Positions 51,917 to 61,060 are shown, counted from the first letter of the stretch. The stretch is 64,000 nt of DNA from Acidobacteriota bacterium (GCA_027459505.1 DAIDIE010000041.1:129252-193251); one strand, 5' to 3'. A program made the numbers and translations. Notes: generated from the letters alone by a model not told the origin.

Positions 51917-53386
51917 ATGAGTTTGATCGTGATGAAATTCGGCGGAACCTCGGTGGGCACCGCTGAACGCATCCGCCAGTCGGCGCGCCTGGTGGTCGAA
52001 GGCGCCCAGCAACATCAGGTAACGGTGGTGGTATCAGCCCTCTCCGGAGTAACCGATTTGATTCTGCGCAGCGTGACGGCGGCACGCAAGGGAGCCGAGA
52101 GCGACGTTGAATCGCTGCTGCGGGAAATGGAAGTGCGCCATCAGACGGTGATGGACGCACTGCTGGAAGGAAGCGAACGCGAGCCGGTCCGCAAGCAGGT
52201 GCATGGGGTTATCGACGAGTTCCGCAGCTTCTGCCGCGCCGTGCTGTTGCTGCGTTCAACCACGCCGCAAGTGCTCGACGTGGCTCTGCCCATGGGCGAG
52301 GAGATGTCGGCCTACATCTTTGCCGCTACCCTGCGGCAGTTGGGGGCCAAAGGCGAATTTGTGGACTCCAGCCGCGTTTTGTTGACCGACGACCGTTTTG
52401 GCGACGCCAGCCCGGATATGGAAGGCACCCGCCGCAATGCCGTGGAAGTGCTGCTGCCGCTTTTGCAGGCGGGTTCGATTCCGGTGGTCACCGGATTCAG
52501 CGGCGCCAATAGCAAAGGGCAGCCGACCACTTTGGGACGAGGGGGGTCGGATTCGTCGGCCACGATTATCGGAGCGGCCCTGGACTGTGATGAAGTCTGG
52601 ATCTGGACCGACGTGGACGGCGTGCTCACCGCCGACCCGCGCATTTGTCCTGGAGCGCGCAGCCTTCCGGAGATTACCTACGCCGAGGCGATTGAGCTCT
52701 CTTATTACGGTGCCAAGGTCATTCACCATAAGGCCATGCGGCCAGTAATGGATGCCGGCATTCCGATATGGATCAAGAATTCTTTCCAGCCGCGGGCGGT
52801 GGGCACGAAAATTGCGGCGGTACGCACGGCGGATCAGGCCGCCAGTTCCCCCGTCAAGGCGGTGACCGCGGTGGTTCCGGCCAGCTTGGTGACGCTGACA
52901 ACCCGCTCCGACATGCATTACGCGGAGGTTTTCGGGCGCCTCTTTCTCCGCTTTGGACACGACAACACCGACGTTCTGTTTTCAACCCAATCCTCCTCGG
53001 AAAACTCGCTGGGTCTGGTGCTGCGCGACGCGGAAACCGAACACGTCTCAGCAGCCCTGCACAAACTTTTCCGAGTGGAACTCAAGCACGGTGTGCTGGA
53101 TCCCATTCGCATCCGCAGGGACATCGCTGTCATTGCCGTGCTGGGCGAGACGATGCGGGGAACGGCGGGCGTTTTAGGCCGGCTGTTTACGGCGGTGGCG
53201 GGACGCAACGTCAGCGTGATCGCGGTCGCGCAGGGCGCCAGCGAGTTGAATATTTGTTTCGCGGTGGAGGCGCTGCGCGCGGCCGACGCGGTGCGGGCGG
53301 TGCATGATGAGTTTCTCGGCCGGGATGCCGGCCAGGAACAGCGCTGGGGTTTGGGTTCTTCTCAAAGCCTGAAGAGCGGGGTGTAA
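51917..53386 (+). CDS. lysC: Aspartate kinase
   Basis: The ATG at 51917 (GGGAG upstream) gives 489 residues. The kinase domain begins LIVMKFGGTSVGTAERIRQSA and contains TGFSGANSKGQPTTLGRGGSDSSA (two blocks, FSGANSKGQPTTLGRGGSD and SATIIGAAL) and DVDGVLTADPRI. Two ACT domains follow at about 320-475, including VIAVLGETMRGTAGVLGRLF and NVSVIAVAQGASELNICFAV, for lysine or threonine feedback. It heads the operon lysC-thrC-thrB-hom; thrC starts 2 bp after the stop. Confidence 0.95.
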   Translation: MSLIVMKFGGTSVGTAERIRQSARLVVEGAQQHQVTVVVSALSGVTDLILRSVTAARKGAESDVESLLREMEVRHQTVMDALLEGSEREPVRKQVHGVIDEFRSFCRAVLLLRSTTPQVLDVALPMGEEMSAYIFAATLRQLGAKGEFVDSSRVLLTDDRFGDASPDMEGTRRNAVEVLLPLLQAGSIPVVTGFSGANSKGQPTTLGRGGSDSSATIIGAALDCDEVWIWTDVDGVLTADPRICPGARSLPEITYAEAIELSYYGAKVIHHKAMRPVMDAGIPIWIKNSFQPRAVGTKIAAVRTADQAASSPVKAVTAVVPASLVTLTTRSDMHYAEVFGRLFLRFGHDNTDVLFSTQSSSENSLGLVLRDAETEHVSAALHKLFRVELKHGVLDPIRIRRDIAVIAVLGETMRGTAGVLGRLFTAVAGRNVSVIAVAQGASELNICFAVEALRAADAVRAVHDEFLGRDAGQEQRWGLGSSQSLKSGV

Positions 53387-53388
53387 GG

Positions 53389-54723
53389 ATGAGTGTTTCC
53401 GCCAAGAGCGCAACCAGCTTTGCCCTGCGCTGTATTCAGTGCCAGGCCGAATGCGAACAGCCCAGTCCGGACTTCCGTTGCGCCGCCTGCCGGAACCTGC
53501 TGCAGGTGGTTTACCAATGGCCGGAAGCGCTGCGCGGGCAGCAACTCCGCAAGCTCTGGCTGGAGCGGCGGCTTTCGCCAATACCCGCGGATCAGAGCGG
53601 CGTCTGGCGCTTTCGCGAACTGCTGCCCATTCTGAGCCGTCCGCTGGACCCGGTCACGCTGCGTGAGGGCAATACGCCGATTTACGATCTGCCGCGCTGC
53701 GCTCAGGCTGCTGGTATGCGCCATTTACTGGCCAAGCACCAGGGCATGAATCCCACCGGATCTTTTAAGGACACTGGGATGACGGCAGCGATTTCGCTGG
53801 CGCGGGAACGGGGCTTTCAATGGGTCGCCTGTGCATCCACCGGAAACACCTCGGCCTCCATGGCGGCCTACGCGGCGCGTGCGGGCATGGGCAGTCTGGT
53901 GCTGATTCCGGAAGGTAAGATTGCCTGGGGAAAGCTCGCCCAGTCGCTGGAATACGGCGCCGTAACCTGCCAGTTAAGGACTGATTTTGACGGTTGCGTG
54001 CGGGTACTGAGCGAAGTGGTCCAGCGTCTGCCGATTTATCTGGTCAACTCCGTAAATCCGTTTCGTGTGGAGGGGCAGAAGACGATTGCCCTGGAAATGA
54101 TGGAGCAGTTGAACTGGGAAGTTCCCGACCATGTGATTGTTCCCGGCGGCAATCTGGCCAACAGCTCGGCTTTAGGCAAAGCCTTCCTGGAGATGCGGGA
54201 ATTGGGGCTGATCAGCCGTTTGCCCCGGATCTCCATCATTCAGGCGGAGGGCGCCAACCCGCTGGTGCGCAGCCTGCGGGAAAATCAGGGGCGCGAACTC
54301 CAACCGGTGCAGGCCGAGACATTGGCTACGGCTATTCGCATTGGGAATCCGGCCTCCTGGAAGAAGGCATTGGCGGTGCTGCGCGCCACCGAGGGCGCCT
54401 GCATTGACGTGAGTGAAGGGGAAATGGCGGTTGCCAAAGCTGAAATCGGAAGTGATGGCATTGGGTGCGAACCCGCTTCCGCCGCGACTCTGGCCGGATT
54501 GAAACGCCTGGTGCGCGACGGCTTTGTCGGACCGGAGGATCGCGTGGTTCTCATCCTGACCGGGCACATGCTGAAGGATCCGGAATACACGCTGCTGTTT
54601 CATCGCGGAGAGCTGCTTGCCGAGTACGCCGAGGCGCAACCGTCGCGCCGTCCGCCGGTGCTGCTCGACGCTAACGCCGATTCAGTGTTGCGGGTGTTGG
54701 AGACACATCGCCAGCCCGCGTGA
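53389..54723 (+). CDS. thrC: Threonine synthase (canonical)
   Basis: The 444-residue protein converts O-phosphohomoserine to threonine. It has a zinc-ribbon-like N-terminus (CIQC, CAAC), and the PLP domain GMNPTGSFKDTGMTAA with Lys127, ACASTGNTSASMAAYAARAG, SVNPFRVEGQKTIALE and VPGGNLANSSALGKAF. It sits between lysC (2 bp) and thrB (4-bp overlap or 5-bp gap), which supports the threonine role and makes the second paralogue at 48918 a likely specialist. Confidence 0.95.
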   Translation: MSVSAKSATSFALRCIQCQAECEQPSPDFRCAACRNLLQVVYQWPEALRGQQLRKLWLERRLSPIPADQSGVWRFRELLPILSRPLDPVTLREGNTPIYDLPRCAQAAGMRHLLAKHQGMNPTGSFKDTGMTAAISLARERGFQWVACASTGNTSASMAAYAARAGMGSLVLIPEGKIAWGKLAQSLEYGAVTCQLRTDFDGCVRVLSEVVQRLPIYLVNSVNPFRVEGQKTIALEMMEQLNWEVPDHVIVPGGNLANSSALGKAFLEMRELGLISRLPRISIIQAEGANPLVRSLRENQGRELQPVQAETLATAIRIGNPASWKKALAVLRATEGACIDVSEGEMAVAKAEIGSDGIGCEPASAATLAGLKRLVRDGFVGPEDRVVLILTGHMLKDPEYTLLFHRGELLAEYAEAQPSRRPPVLLDANADSVLRVLETHRQPA

Positions 54724-54728
54724 AAGAT

Positions 54729-55685
54729 ATGAGCAAGCGATCCGGAAACCGCGAGTTTCACCTGCGCATTCCCGCCACCACGGCCAATCTGGGGCCCGCC
54801 TTTGACGCGGCGGGTTTGGGGTTGGCAATTTATCTGGATGTTGCGGCGCGTCCGGCGGCAGAGTTCAGCGTACGAGCCCAGGGGCGCGATGCCGATGTGT
54901 GCGGCACGCTGGAAAAGCATTTGATTCTGGAAACCTACCGCGCAGTGCTCGCCGGCGCCGGTCACGAGCCACTTCCCTTGGCATTGGAAATCAACAATGC
55001 GATGCCGATTGGCAAGGGTTTCGGATCGTCGTCAGCGGCGCGCGTCGCGGGTGTGGCTCTGGCCGACCTGGTGGGCGGCCTGGGTTTCAACAGCGAAGAT
55101 ATCCTGGCGCGGGCGGCGGCGCTCGAGGGGCATCCGGATAATGCGGCTGCCTGCTGGCTGGGCGGATTTGTGATTGCCCGTGGCCGCTCAGAGGCTGAGC
55201 ATCCGCGGCAGTATCCGCTCACGTTCCGGGTGTGGCCGCCGCTGGAGTGGCCGCTGTTGCTGGCCGTTCCGGAAGAGCCCTTGTCCACGGAAGCCGCCCG
55301 CCGGGTGCTGCCACCCGCCTACTCGAGAGCGGACGCCATCGCCAACGTTCAGAACAGTATGTTGCTGGCGGCGGCTTTTATGCAGGGTGATAGCGCCGCA
55401 CTGCGCGCCGCGCTTCACGACCGGTTGCACGAACCCTACCGCGAGCCGCTGTGTCCGCTGTTGGGAGCGCTGCGCGCGTACAAAACGCATCCGGAGGTCG
55501 TGGGCGTTGCGCTGAGCGGCGCTGGGCCTTCTGTGTTGATGGTACTGGAGCCGGGTGCGGATATGGAGCGGCATCGCGTGGCCACAGCGGAATTTCTGCG
55601 GCAGCGCGGATTGTCCGCGGAACTGCTGGCGACCAGGATGGATCATGATGGGGCGGTGAAAAGTTGGGAGAGGGCGCTGGCCTGA
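54729..55685 (+). CDS. thrB: Homoserine kinase
   Basis: This GHMP kinase (318 residues from the ATG at 54729; a GTG at 54720 overlaps the thrC stop as GTGA) phosphorylates homoserine. RIPATTANLGPAFDAAGLGL is the start, MPIGKGFGSSSAARVAGVAL the ATP-binding motif, EGHPDNAAACWLGGFVI and ALSGAGPSVLMVLEPG the later family blocks. Its product O-phosphohomoserine is the substrate of thrC, and possibly of the riboswitch-controlled paralogue. hom follows 24 bp later. Confidence 0.95.
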   Translation: MSKRSGNREFHLRIPATTANLGPAFDAAGLGLAIYLDVAARPAAEFSVRAQGRDADVCGTLEKHLILETYRAVLAGAGHEPLPLALEINNAMPIGKGFGSSSAARVAGVALADLVGGLGFNSEDILARAAALEGHPDNAAACWLGGFVIARGRSEAEHPRQYPLTFRVWPPLEWPLLLAVPEEPLSTEAARRVLPPAYSRADAIANVQNSMLLAAAFMQGDSAALRAALHDRLHEPYREPLCPLLGALRAYKTHPEVVGVALSGAGPSVLMVLEPGADMERHRVATAEFLRQRGLSAELLATRMDHDGAVKSWERALA

Positions 55686-55709
55686 TCCGGCCGCGCGTTG
55701 GGAGGCCCA

Positions 55710-56993
55710 GTGAAGACAGTTGGAATCGGTATTGTCGGCTACGGCACGGTCGGGCAGGGGACGGCGAGTGTTTTGCGGGACCACGCCGAAGATATTACCC
55801 GCCGCTGCGGCGCTCGGCTCGAGGTGCGGATAGTTTGCCGCCGCTCTCCCGTGGCGCAACCGCCGGCCGGGGTGAAGGTCGTCTCGGACTGGAACGCAGT
55901 GGTGAATTCCCCCGAAGTGGACGTCATCGTCGAAACCATGGGGGGCACCACTCATTCCCGCGAAGTCGTGTTGGCGGCGTTGCGGAGCGGCAAGCCGGTG
56001 GTCACCGCCAACAAGAACCTTTTGGCCGAGCACGGCGAAGAACTGTTTGCGTTGGCCCGGGAACAGCACCTGCCGCTGGGCTTTGAGGCGACGGTGGCGG
56101 GCGGCATTCCCGTGATTCGTGCGATTGCGGAAGGAACGGCGGGGGACCGGCTGCGCGCCATCCGCGGCATCCTCAACGGAACCGCCAATTACATCCTTAC
56201 GCAAATGGAATCGCAGGGGCTGGACTTTGCCGACTGTCTCGCGGCCGCACAGAAGGCCGGCTACGCCGAGCCCGATCCCACCTTTGATGTGGAGGGGATT
56301 GATGCGCGTGACAAGCTGGCCATCCTGGTACGGCTGGCGTTTGGTGAGCGGCTGCGGGCGCAGGATATCCCCACTATGGGGATCAGCTCTATTTCCGCGG
56401 TGGACATTCACTACGCACGCCGCCTAAGCGGCACGATCCGGCTGATTGGGGCGGCGGAAAGCAATGGTTCCGGAATAGAAGTGTCGGTGCGGCCCTGGCT
56501 GGTCAGCAATAAATCGATGCTGGCCAAAGTGGAAGGGGTTAATAACGCGGTATTTCTGGAAGGCGAAAAAGTCGGGTTGCAGATGTTCTACGGTCGCGGC
56601 GCGGGCGGCGAAGTGACCGGAGTAGCGGTGGTTTCCGATCTGATGGAAATCGGCGGCGACTTCAGCGTGGGCAGCCTCAGCCCGAAATTGCTGAGCGGAT
56701 TTCTGGGGGGTAAAGAACTGCAGGTATGCCGTGAACCACGCCCCTGCAGTTGGTATCTGCGCCTCACGGTCCATGATCAGCCGGGCATTATTGCCCGGAC
56801 GGCGGAGATCATTGCGCGGCATGGCATCAATATCGATTCGGTGGTGCAGGAGCCGCATATGGAGAAGGCGCGGCTGTCGTTCGTCATCACCGTCGAGCCC
56901 GTCTCCGAACCGGCACTGCAGTCGGCGGTGAAGGAGATCGACCGCTGCCCATTTATGCTGGAGCCGGTTTTGGTGCTGCGGATGGAAGCGTAA
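55710..56993 (+). CDS. hom: Homoserine dehydrogenase
   Basis: A GTG at 55710, four bases after GGAGG, gives 427 residues. VGIGIVGYGTVGQGTASVL binds NADP, TANKNLLAEHGEELF and EATVAGGIPVIRAIAEGTAG are catalytic-domain blocks, with GILNGTANYILTQME. A C-terminal ACT domain (LTVHDQPGIIARTAEIIARHG) suggests threonine feedback. It reduces aspartate semialdehyde to homoserine. It ends the thr operon in front of a strong terminator. Confidence 0.96.
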   Translation: MKTVGIGIVGYGTVGQGTASVLRDHAEDITRRCGARLEVRIVCRRSPVAQPPAGVKVVSDWNAVVNSPEVDVIVETMGGTTHSREVVLAALRSGKPVVTANKNLLAEHGEELFALAREQHLPLGFEATVAGGIPVIRAIAEGTAGDRLRAIRGILNGTANYILTQMESQGLDFADCLAAAQKAGYAEPDPTFDVEGIDARDKLAILVRLAFGERLRAQDIPTMGISSISAVDIHYARRLSGTIRLIGAAESNGSGIEVSVRPWLVSNKSMLAKVEGVNNAVFLEGEKVGLQMFYGRGAGGEVTGVAVVSDLMEIGGDFSVGSLSPKLLSGFLGGKELQVCREPRPCSWYLRLTVHDQPGIIARTAEIIARHGINIDSVVQEPHMEKARLSFVITVEPVSEPALQSAVKEIDRCPFMLEPVLVLRMEA

Positions 56994-57018
56994 CCGAGGC
57001 AGTGTGGTTGCGGGAAAC

Positions 57019-57049
57019 GAAAGGGCCCGCCATTGTGGCGGGCCCTTTC
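57019..57049. terminator. Bidirectional terminator between hom and CheX-like gene
   Basis: GAAAGGGCCCGCCA and TGGCGGGCCCTTTC form a perfect 14-bp stem with a three-base loop. Runs of three A and three T flank the GC core on each strand, and it lies between convergent genes. Confidence 0.85.
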
Positions 57050-57051
57050 AC

Positions 57052-57528
57052 TTACCGGTTTTCAATGCCGGCTTCGGTCAGCAGCATGACGCGGAAGACC
57101 CCGGCAGGGCTGTCGAAGGTGACCCAATGTACCGGGTCGCCGCCGCAAAACCAGAGGCGGAAATCGTGCCCTTCGACCACGGTCGGAATGGATAGGTTGG
57201 TTCCCGGCGGTAGCATGGGCTGCAAATTGCCGCCGATCATGTTGGCGAGCTCACCCAAACCGTCGCGCACTTCGTCGTTGACCTGTGGTGCGGCATCGGA
57301 ACACATCAGTTTGCCGACGAAGTAGCAAGCCTGGGGCCGGGTACAACTGATCGACAAGGCGCCGCGCCAATCTCCGGCATAGAAGACGACCGCGGTCAGG
57401 TGCGGTTCGTTACTGGGCCACTCGGTTTCGAGTGCGCGAACTTCAGTGGCCAGCATAGTGGAGAAGATTTGCGTAACTATGCTGATGGTTTCGGCGCGAT
57501 AGGCGTCAACGGATGGCTTGGGTAGCAT
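57052..57528 (-). CDS. CheX-like chemotaxis phosphatase-family protein
   Basis: The 158-residue protein has the CheC/CheX alpha-helix signature NDEVRDGLGELANMIGGNLQP: the Glu-xx-Asn pair (ELAN) matches the active site of CheX phosphatases that dephosphorylate CheY-P. It starts IFSTMLATEV and has a beta-rich core (LTAVVFYAGDWRGALSISC). No chemotaxis cluster is adjacent, so it may regulate other receivers. It is convergent with hom. Confidence 0.82.
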   Translation of the reverse strand: MLPKPSVDAYRAETISIVTQIFSTMLATEVRALETEWPSNEPHLTAVVFYAGDWRGALSISCTRPQACYFVGKLMCSDAAPQVNDEVRDGLGELANMIGGNLQPMLPPGTNLSIPTVVEGHDFRLWFCGGDPVHWVTFDSPAGVFRVMLLTEAGIENR

Positions 57529-57628
57529 GGGTGAGATTCAGCTCTCCACGATCTTTGGCTCAGGGCATTCTAGCGAAAACGACACCGGTTGCAAAGCCGG
57601 CAGTGAGTGAATCGGCGTTTTTTGGCAG

Positions 57629-57895
57629 TCACTTTAGCGGCGGAGCTGCCGGATTCGACGGCGCGGGGGCGCCCGGCGGCGGCTCACCGGCTGCCGTTGC
57701 CAGTGGACTCTGCTTGAAGTAGGCGAGAACGGCGACCAGCGCTCCCATGAGCACGGCGCCGGCATCGCGGCGCAACAGTTCCGCGCTGAGCGGCGCGGGA
57801 GGTGCGGCCAGTAATTGCGCCAACGCTGTTGCGGCGCCGCCAAAGGCGGCTGCGGCGAGGCCATGGAGCCAGATTCTCGAGCAAGCCATAGTCAT
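57629..57895 (-). CDS. Small holin-like membrane protein at end of phage block
   Basis: The 88-residue protein has two hydrophobic segments (GLAAAAFGGAATALAQLLA and GAVLMGALVAVLAYF) separated by a polar turn, then a Pro/Ala-rich hydrophilic tail. This layout and its place next to the large terminase suggest a holin or similar lysis protein. No sequence family is recognised. It starts 9 bp after the terminase stop. Confidence 0.5.
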   Translation of the reverse strand: MTMACSRIWLHGLAAAAFGGAATALAQLLAAPPAPLSAELLRRDAGAVLMGALVAVLAYFKQSPLATAAGEPPPGAPAPSNPAAPPLK

Positions 57896-57904
57896 TCCTT
57901 TCCA

Positions 57905-59362
57905 TCACGAGACGGTGCGGCGTCCCGCGTTGGGACGCATGTAGCGGACCGGAAGCGACTGCAGTTGGTGTTCCGCCCGCCGCCGCTGCAGCATGGCAAT
58001 CGTGGGGTCGGCGCTGATTTCGTTGGGAGCACTGGCATTGCGGGCGGGCTGAATGTAGCTATAGGCGCCGTAGCGCAGCGCATCAATGCAGTCGTCAAGC
58101 GGATCGCCATGGATTTTCAGGATGTCGTCAGGGCGCTTGGGGTCGTGAATACGTGTGGGAATGGACTCGATGAGTTCCCGGCAGGAGTCGGCGATGAGCA
58201 GCTCGCCACTATCCAGTTGGCTATAAAGCAGCATGGCTCCGCCCAGGCGGTCGTTGCTGGCCGGTTCGAAGACAATGCCCGAAGCCTGCCGCATTTGTTC
58301 GGCGAGGCTGAAATCGTCACCACGCCGGTTCCAGGCGTCGGGTGATAAATACCAGGCGCTGATCTGCCGCTGCGAAGCTTCCGGGACAAAGCGGCGGCGC
58401 AGTTCGCGGGCGAAGTCGCCGGCCTTTTGGTGCTTGGCGGTGTACTCCTCGACCACACAACTGCGTCCGTGTGGAAACTCCGGCGTAGCAGGACTCTTGC
58501 AAAACAGGTAGGCCGCTGCCTGGCTGCCATTGAAGCCATAATCCGCACCCACCCAGTAGGGCCAGCTGGGCTGCTCAGCCAGCAGCGCGCGCCGCACCAC
58601 CATGTCATCGGGGCGCCAGTTGTCGAAGTACTGTCCTTCGAAGACCTCCCAGCACCCCTCCAGCAGCGCTTTACGGAACGAGCCGGGAAGCGCCGCCAAG
58701 GCATCCTGGTAGGACCCGCTGAGCAGCGAGTGGTCCTGTATGCGGCCGGGAATAAAACAGGTGGACTTGCGAATGGGCTGGAGGTCGCTGGGCCAGACGG
58801 CGTCCTGGTAGGTCACACCGGGCTGCCGGGATTGGGAAGTGATACGGCAATGGGTGCAACTCGGGCCATGAAAAATGGCTTTATGAAAACTGTGGCCGAC
58901 ATTGCCGGGATTGGTGGCCAGGCGCACCCGGAGTTGCAGGGAGGGTTCAGTGGAGCGCAGGCGCGACATCATGTAGCGAATGGGAAACTCTTCAAAGTGC
59001 GTGGATTCATCAAAGCCGATGAAGGAGTACTCCGCACCCTGGTAGCGGTAAATGTCCTTTTCCCGCTCGCAATAGGCAAATTCCAGCGTGCCGCCGGCAG
59101 GGAAGCTCCAGCGGCGCTTCTGCTCGTTATAGCGCGCGCCGAAGGAGGGCAGCACCTCATGACTGCGGCGGATGAGACTCTTTTCGAGTTCCGGGAAGCT
59201 GCGCCGGAAGAGGACTGCGCGCAACTGCCCGTTCTCAAGTTCCCGGCAGGCGTCCATCAGCATGGTTTCCGATTTCAACGAGCCTGCGGCCCCGCCAAAA
59301 AGCAGGAAATCAGCCCCACAAGAAAGCGCGAGGGCCTGTGGCTTGCTTCTGGGTTCCCACAT
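57905..59362 (-). CDS. terL: Phage terminase large subunit
   Basis: The 485-residue protein has an ATPase domain with Walker A GGAAGSLKSE (residues 23-32), a coupling segment FRRSFPELEKSL, Walker B YSFIGFDESTHF, and ATNPGNVGHSFHK. The nuclease domain begins VGADYGFNGSQAA with metal-binding Asp, and ends in DDCIDALRYGAYSY. It packages phage DNA into the prohead. The gene is complete. It follows the 116-residue gene by 2 bp and precedes a holin-like gene. Confidence 0.9.
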   Translation of the reverse strand: MWEPRSKPQALALSCGADFLLFGGAAGSLKSETMLMDACRELENGQLRAVLFRRSFPELEKSLIRRSHEVLPSFGARYNEQKRRWSFPAGGTLEFAYCEREKDIYRYQGAEYSFIGFDESTHFEEFPIRYMMSRLRSTEPSLQLRVRLATNPGNVGHSFHKAIFHGPSCTHCRITSQSRQPGVTYQDAVWPSDLQPIRKSTCFIPGRIQDHSLLSGSYQDALAALPGSFRKALLEGCWEVFEGQYFDNWRPDDMVVRRALLAEQPSWPYWVGADYGFNGSQAAAYLFCKSPATPEFPHGRSCVVEEYTAKHQKAGDFARELRRRFVPEASQRQISAWYLSPDAWNRRGDDFSLAEQMRQASGIVFEPASNDRLGGAMLLYSQLDSGELLIADSCRELIESIPTRIHDPKRPDDILKIHGDPLDDCIDALRYGAYSYIQPARNASAPNEISADPTIAMLQRRRAEHQLQSLPVRYMRPNAGRRTVS

Positions 59363-59364
59363 GC

Positions 59365-59715
59365 CTAGTCCTGAGCTTCAGGACGCACAGCCTTGGGCGC
59401 GAGGCCGCGGCTGGGCTGGGCCGGGGCCGGTACCCCAAAAATCCACTGGACCGCATGCTGCGGAAGCCTATTGTCGGCGGCATGAAACTGCGCATTGCCC
59501 TGATTCACAACATGGCCTTGATGGATTTCTCCGGAGACCGGTTGATCGGCATTGGGGGCGAGCACGGTGAGATTGATGCCAGCCAATTCCGGGGCGCGAT
59601 GGCGGCCGAAGCCGGCGGCAATGGTTGCAAGAATGCGGCTGATATTTCCGGCCAAGCCGGGCTTTCGAGGATTGGCCAGCAACTGATCGATGAGGTCCTG
59701 GTAGTCCATAGTCAC
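59365..59715 (-). CDS. Small phage protein, possibly small terminase or head-associated
   Basis: The 116-residue product (YQDLIDQLLANPRKPG at the start, then NISRILATIAAGFGRHRAPE and LTVLAPNADQPVSGE) has no recognised domain. It ends 2 bp before terL, the usual position for a small terminase subunit, but I see no helix-turn-helix. The C-terminal 40 residues are Pro/Ala-rich. Confidence 0.55.
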   Translation of the reverse strand: MTMDYQDLIDQLLANPRKPGLAGNISRILATIAAGFGRHRAPELAGINLTVLAPNADQPVSGEIHQGHVVNQGNAQFHAADNRLPQHAVQWIFGVPAPAQPSRGLAPKAVRPEAQD

Positions 59716-59786
59716 TCCTGAAGTAAAAAAAACGCTTGCGGAATATTCAGCCCAGAGGAAGTGCTCGGTGGTTGAGCTTGTGCGGC

Positions 59787-60344
59787 TTAACTCCTGCCGC
59801 CCGAGCCGCCGATGGCGTGCAAGCCCGCGAGAGCCAGTTGGGTCCCGATCGCAGGCGTCGCCGCCAGACGCGCCTGATCGCCGATCAGCCCAGTGCTGGA
59901 GGCCAGCGAAGATTGCATCAATGGTGTCGCGCTTTGCATCAGTCCGGCCAGGCCGTTCAGGGCAAAGTCGCGTTGCTGGATGGCGGCATCGGCGAAGTTC
60001 TTACTGAGTGCGGCATTGGTGGCGCTCATCTGTTGCGCCTTCAGCCGCCCCATTTCCTCTTCCGCGGGAATCAAACCTGCCGCGTTTCCGGTGCGGCTGG
60101 CACGGCTTGCAAGCTGTTGCTGGGCATCACCAAATGAGCCGCCAATGCCGGCATCCGTGGCGCCCAGAATGCGCTGCTGTTCGCTATCGGAGTAACCAGG
60201 GTGAGCAAGGATATCCTGCAGTTGAGGCATGAGCAGGCCACGCGCCGCGGCACGGTCCTGGGCGGCTTGCCCGAGAATTTCGTTGTTGGCTTGCAGTTGC
60301 GCCTGTTGTTCCTGGTTGAATCGTGTCTTATCGGCTCGTCCCAT
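59787..60344 (-). CDS. Phage virion-associated protein, helical
   Basis: The 185-residue protein is rich in Ala, Gln and Leu and probably helical: NQEQQAQLQANNEILGQAA, then DILAHPGYSDSEQQRILG, LKAQQMSATNAALSKN and RDFALNGLAGLMQSA. It resembles internal virion or minor structural proteins seen next to GNAT-like genes in podovirus-like elements, but no domain is recognised. Its start overlaps the GNAT-like gene end by 17 bp. Confidence 0.6.
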   Translation of the reverse strand: MGRADKTRFNQEQQAQLQANNEILGQAAQDRAAARGLLMPQLQDILAHPGYSDSEQQRILGATDAGIGGSFGDAQQQLASRASRTGNAAGLIPAEEEMGRLKAQQMSATNAALSKNFADAAIQQRDFALNGLAGLMQSATPLMQSSLASSTGLIGDQARLAATPAIGTQLALAGLHAIGGSGGRS

Positions 60345-60822
60345 GATTTTTGTCCTCGGTTTCTGGTTCGCTGACCGTACATGTGGTGGAGAGCGAACGG
60401 TAAAATGTCCTGCACGTGGCGGAGGTGGGCGCCATTCCCATGCGCTTAAGAAACTGCCGCATCCGGCTGAGCATGCTCACTGGTACGAAGGCATGGAGTT
60501 CGTCCGCGCCGGCGGCCGCCAGTTCGCACTCCAGACGGCGCTTGCGCCGCAGCAGTGCCCGCAGGATACGCGGCCGGTCGGCGATCACAAACAACTCCGT
60601 TGTGGCATGCGCCACCAGCGAGCCTTGGACCTTGCCGTCCAGTTCCAAAACGTAAACGCGAAAATAGCGCGGATCGGTGAACAGCTCCGGCCAGGCGTAC
60701 TGAAAGCCGGTATAACGCAGTTGACGCGCATGGATGGCGCGCAAGCTTGGTTCATCGGCGGCGGTGGCCAGACGCAAGGCGAAGCCGTCTCGCACCGCGA
60801 CATCGGTCTCCAGGGAAGGCAT
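60328..60822 (-). CDS. GNAT-like acetyltransferase-fold protein in phage block
   Basis: The ATG at 60822, one base after the preceding stop, begins a 164-residue protein. It shows a GNAT-like order of elements: DGFALRLATAADEPSLRAIH at the start, FRVYVLELDGKVQGSLVAHATTELFV as strands 3-4, then a basic helix and HAFVPVSMLSRMRQFLKRMG. The acetyl-CoA loop (Q/RxxGxG/A) is not convincing. Similar proteins occur among podovirus internal virion genes. A longer frame up to 61155 overlaps the previous gene and is not used. Confidence 0.65.
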   Translation of the reverse strand: MPSLETDVAVRDGFALRLATAADEPSLRAIHARQLRYTGFQYAWPELFTDPRYFRVYVLELDGKVQGSLVAHATTELFVIADRPRILRALLRRKRRLECELAAAGADELHAFVPVSMLSRMRQFLKRMGMAPTSATCRTFYRSLSTTCTVSEPETEDKNHGTSR

Positions 60823-60823
60823 T

Positions 60824-61060
60824 TTATCGGCGCGAACGCGTTTGCTCCTGGCGCAATATGGCTTCGTAATGGCGCACTGTATCTTTTTCCGCCTGAGCCC
60901 GAAGCTGCGGATAGTCGCAATCATGTGAATAGTGGAACTGGCCCAGTGCACCCAGCCCCTTGAACCGCCCCTGCTCATCGAGTTCGACGGCCATGAGCTC
61001 AAAACTGCCCATGCCCGACTTGCGATCAAAATGCTGTGATACTTCGTACGGAATAACCAT
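60824..61060 (-). CDS. Small phage protein of unknown function
   Basis: The 78-residue product (VIPYEVSQHFDRKSGMGSFE, then GQFHYSHDCDYPQLRAQAEKD) is hydrophilic. It ends one base before the GNAT-like start, so it is translationally coupled. No family is recognised; place and spacing are the main support. Confidence 0.6.
   Translation of the reverse strand: MVIPYEVSQHFDRKSGMGSFELMAVELDEQGRFKGLGALGQFHYSHDCDYPQLRAQAEKDTVRHYEAILRQEQTRSRR

Noticed and set aside
55188-56411. 407-codon minus-strand frame across thrB and hom
   Set aside because: Spans two real genes on the other strand, His/Arg-rich, no family features.
58427-59368. 313-codon plus-strand frame opposite terL
   Set aside because: Shadow of the terminase frame, no ribosome site.
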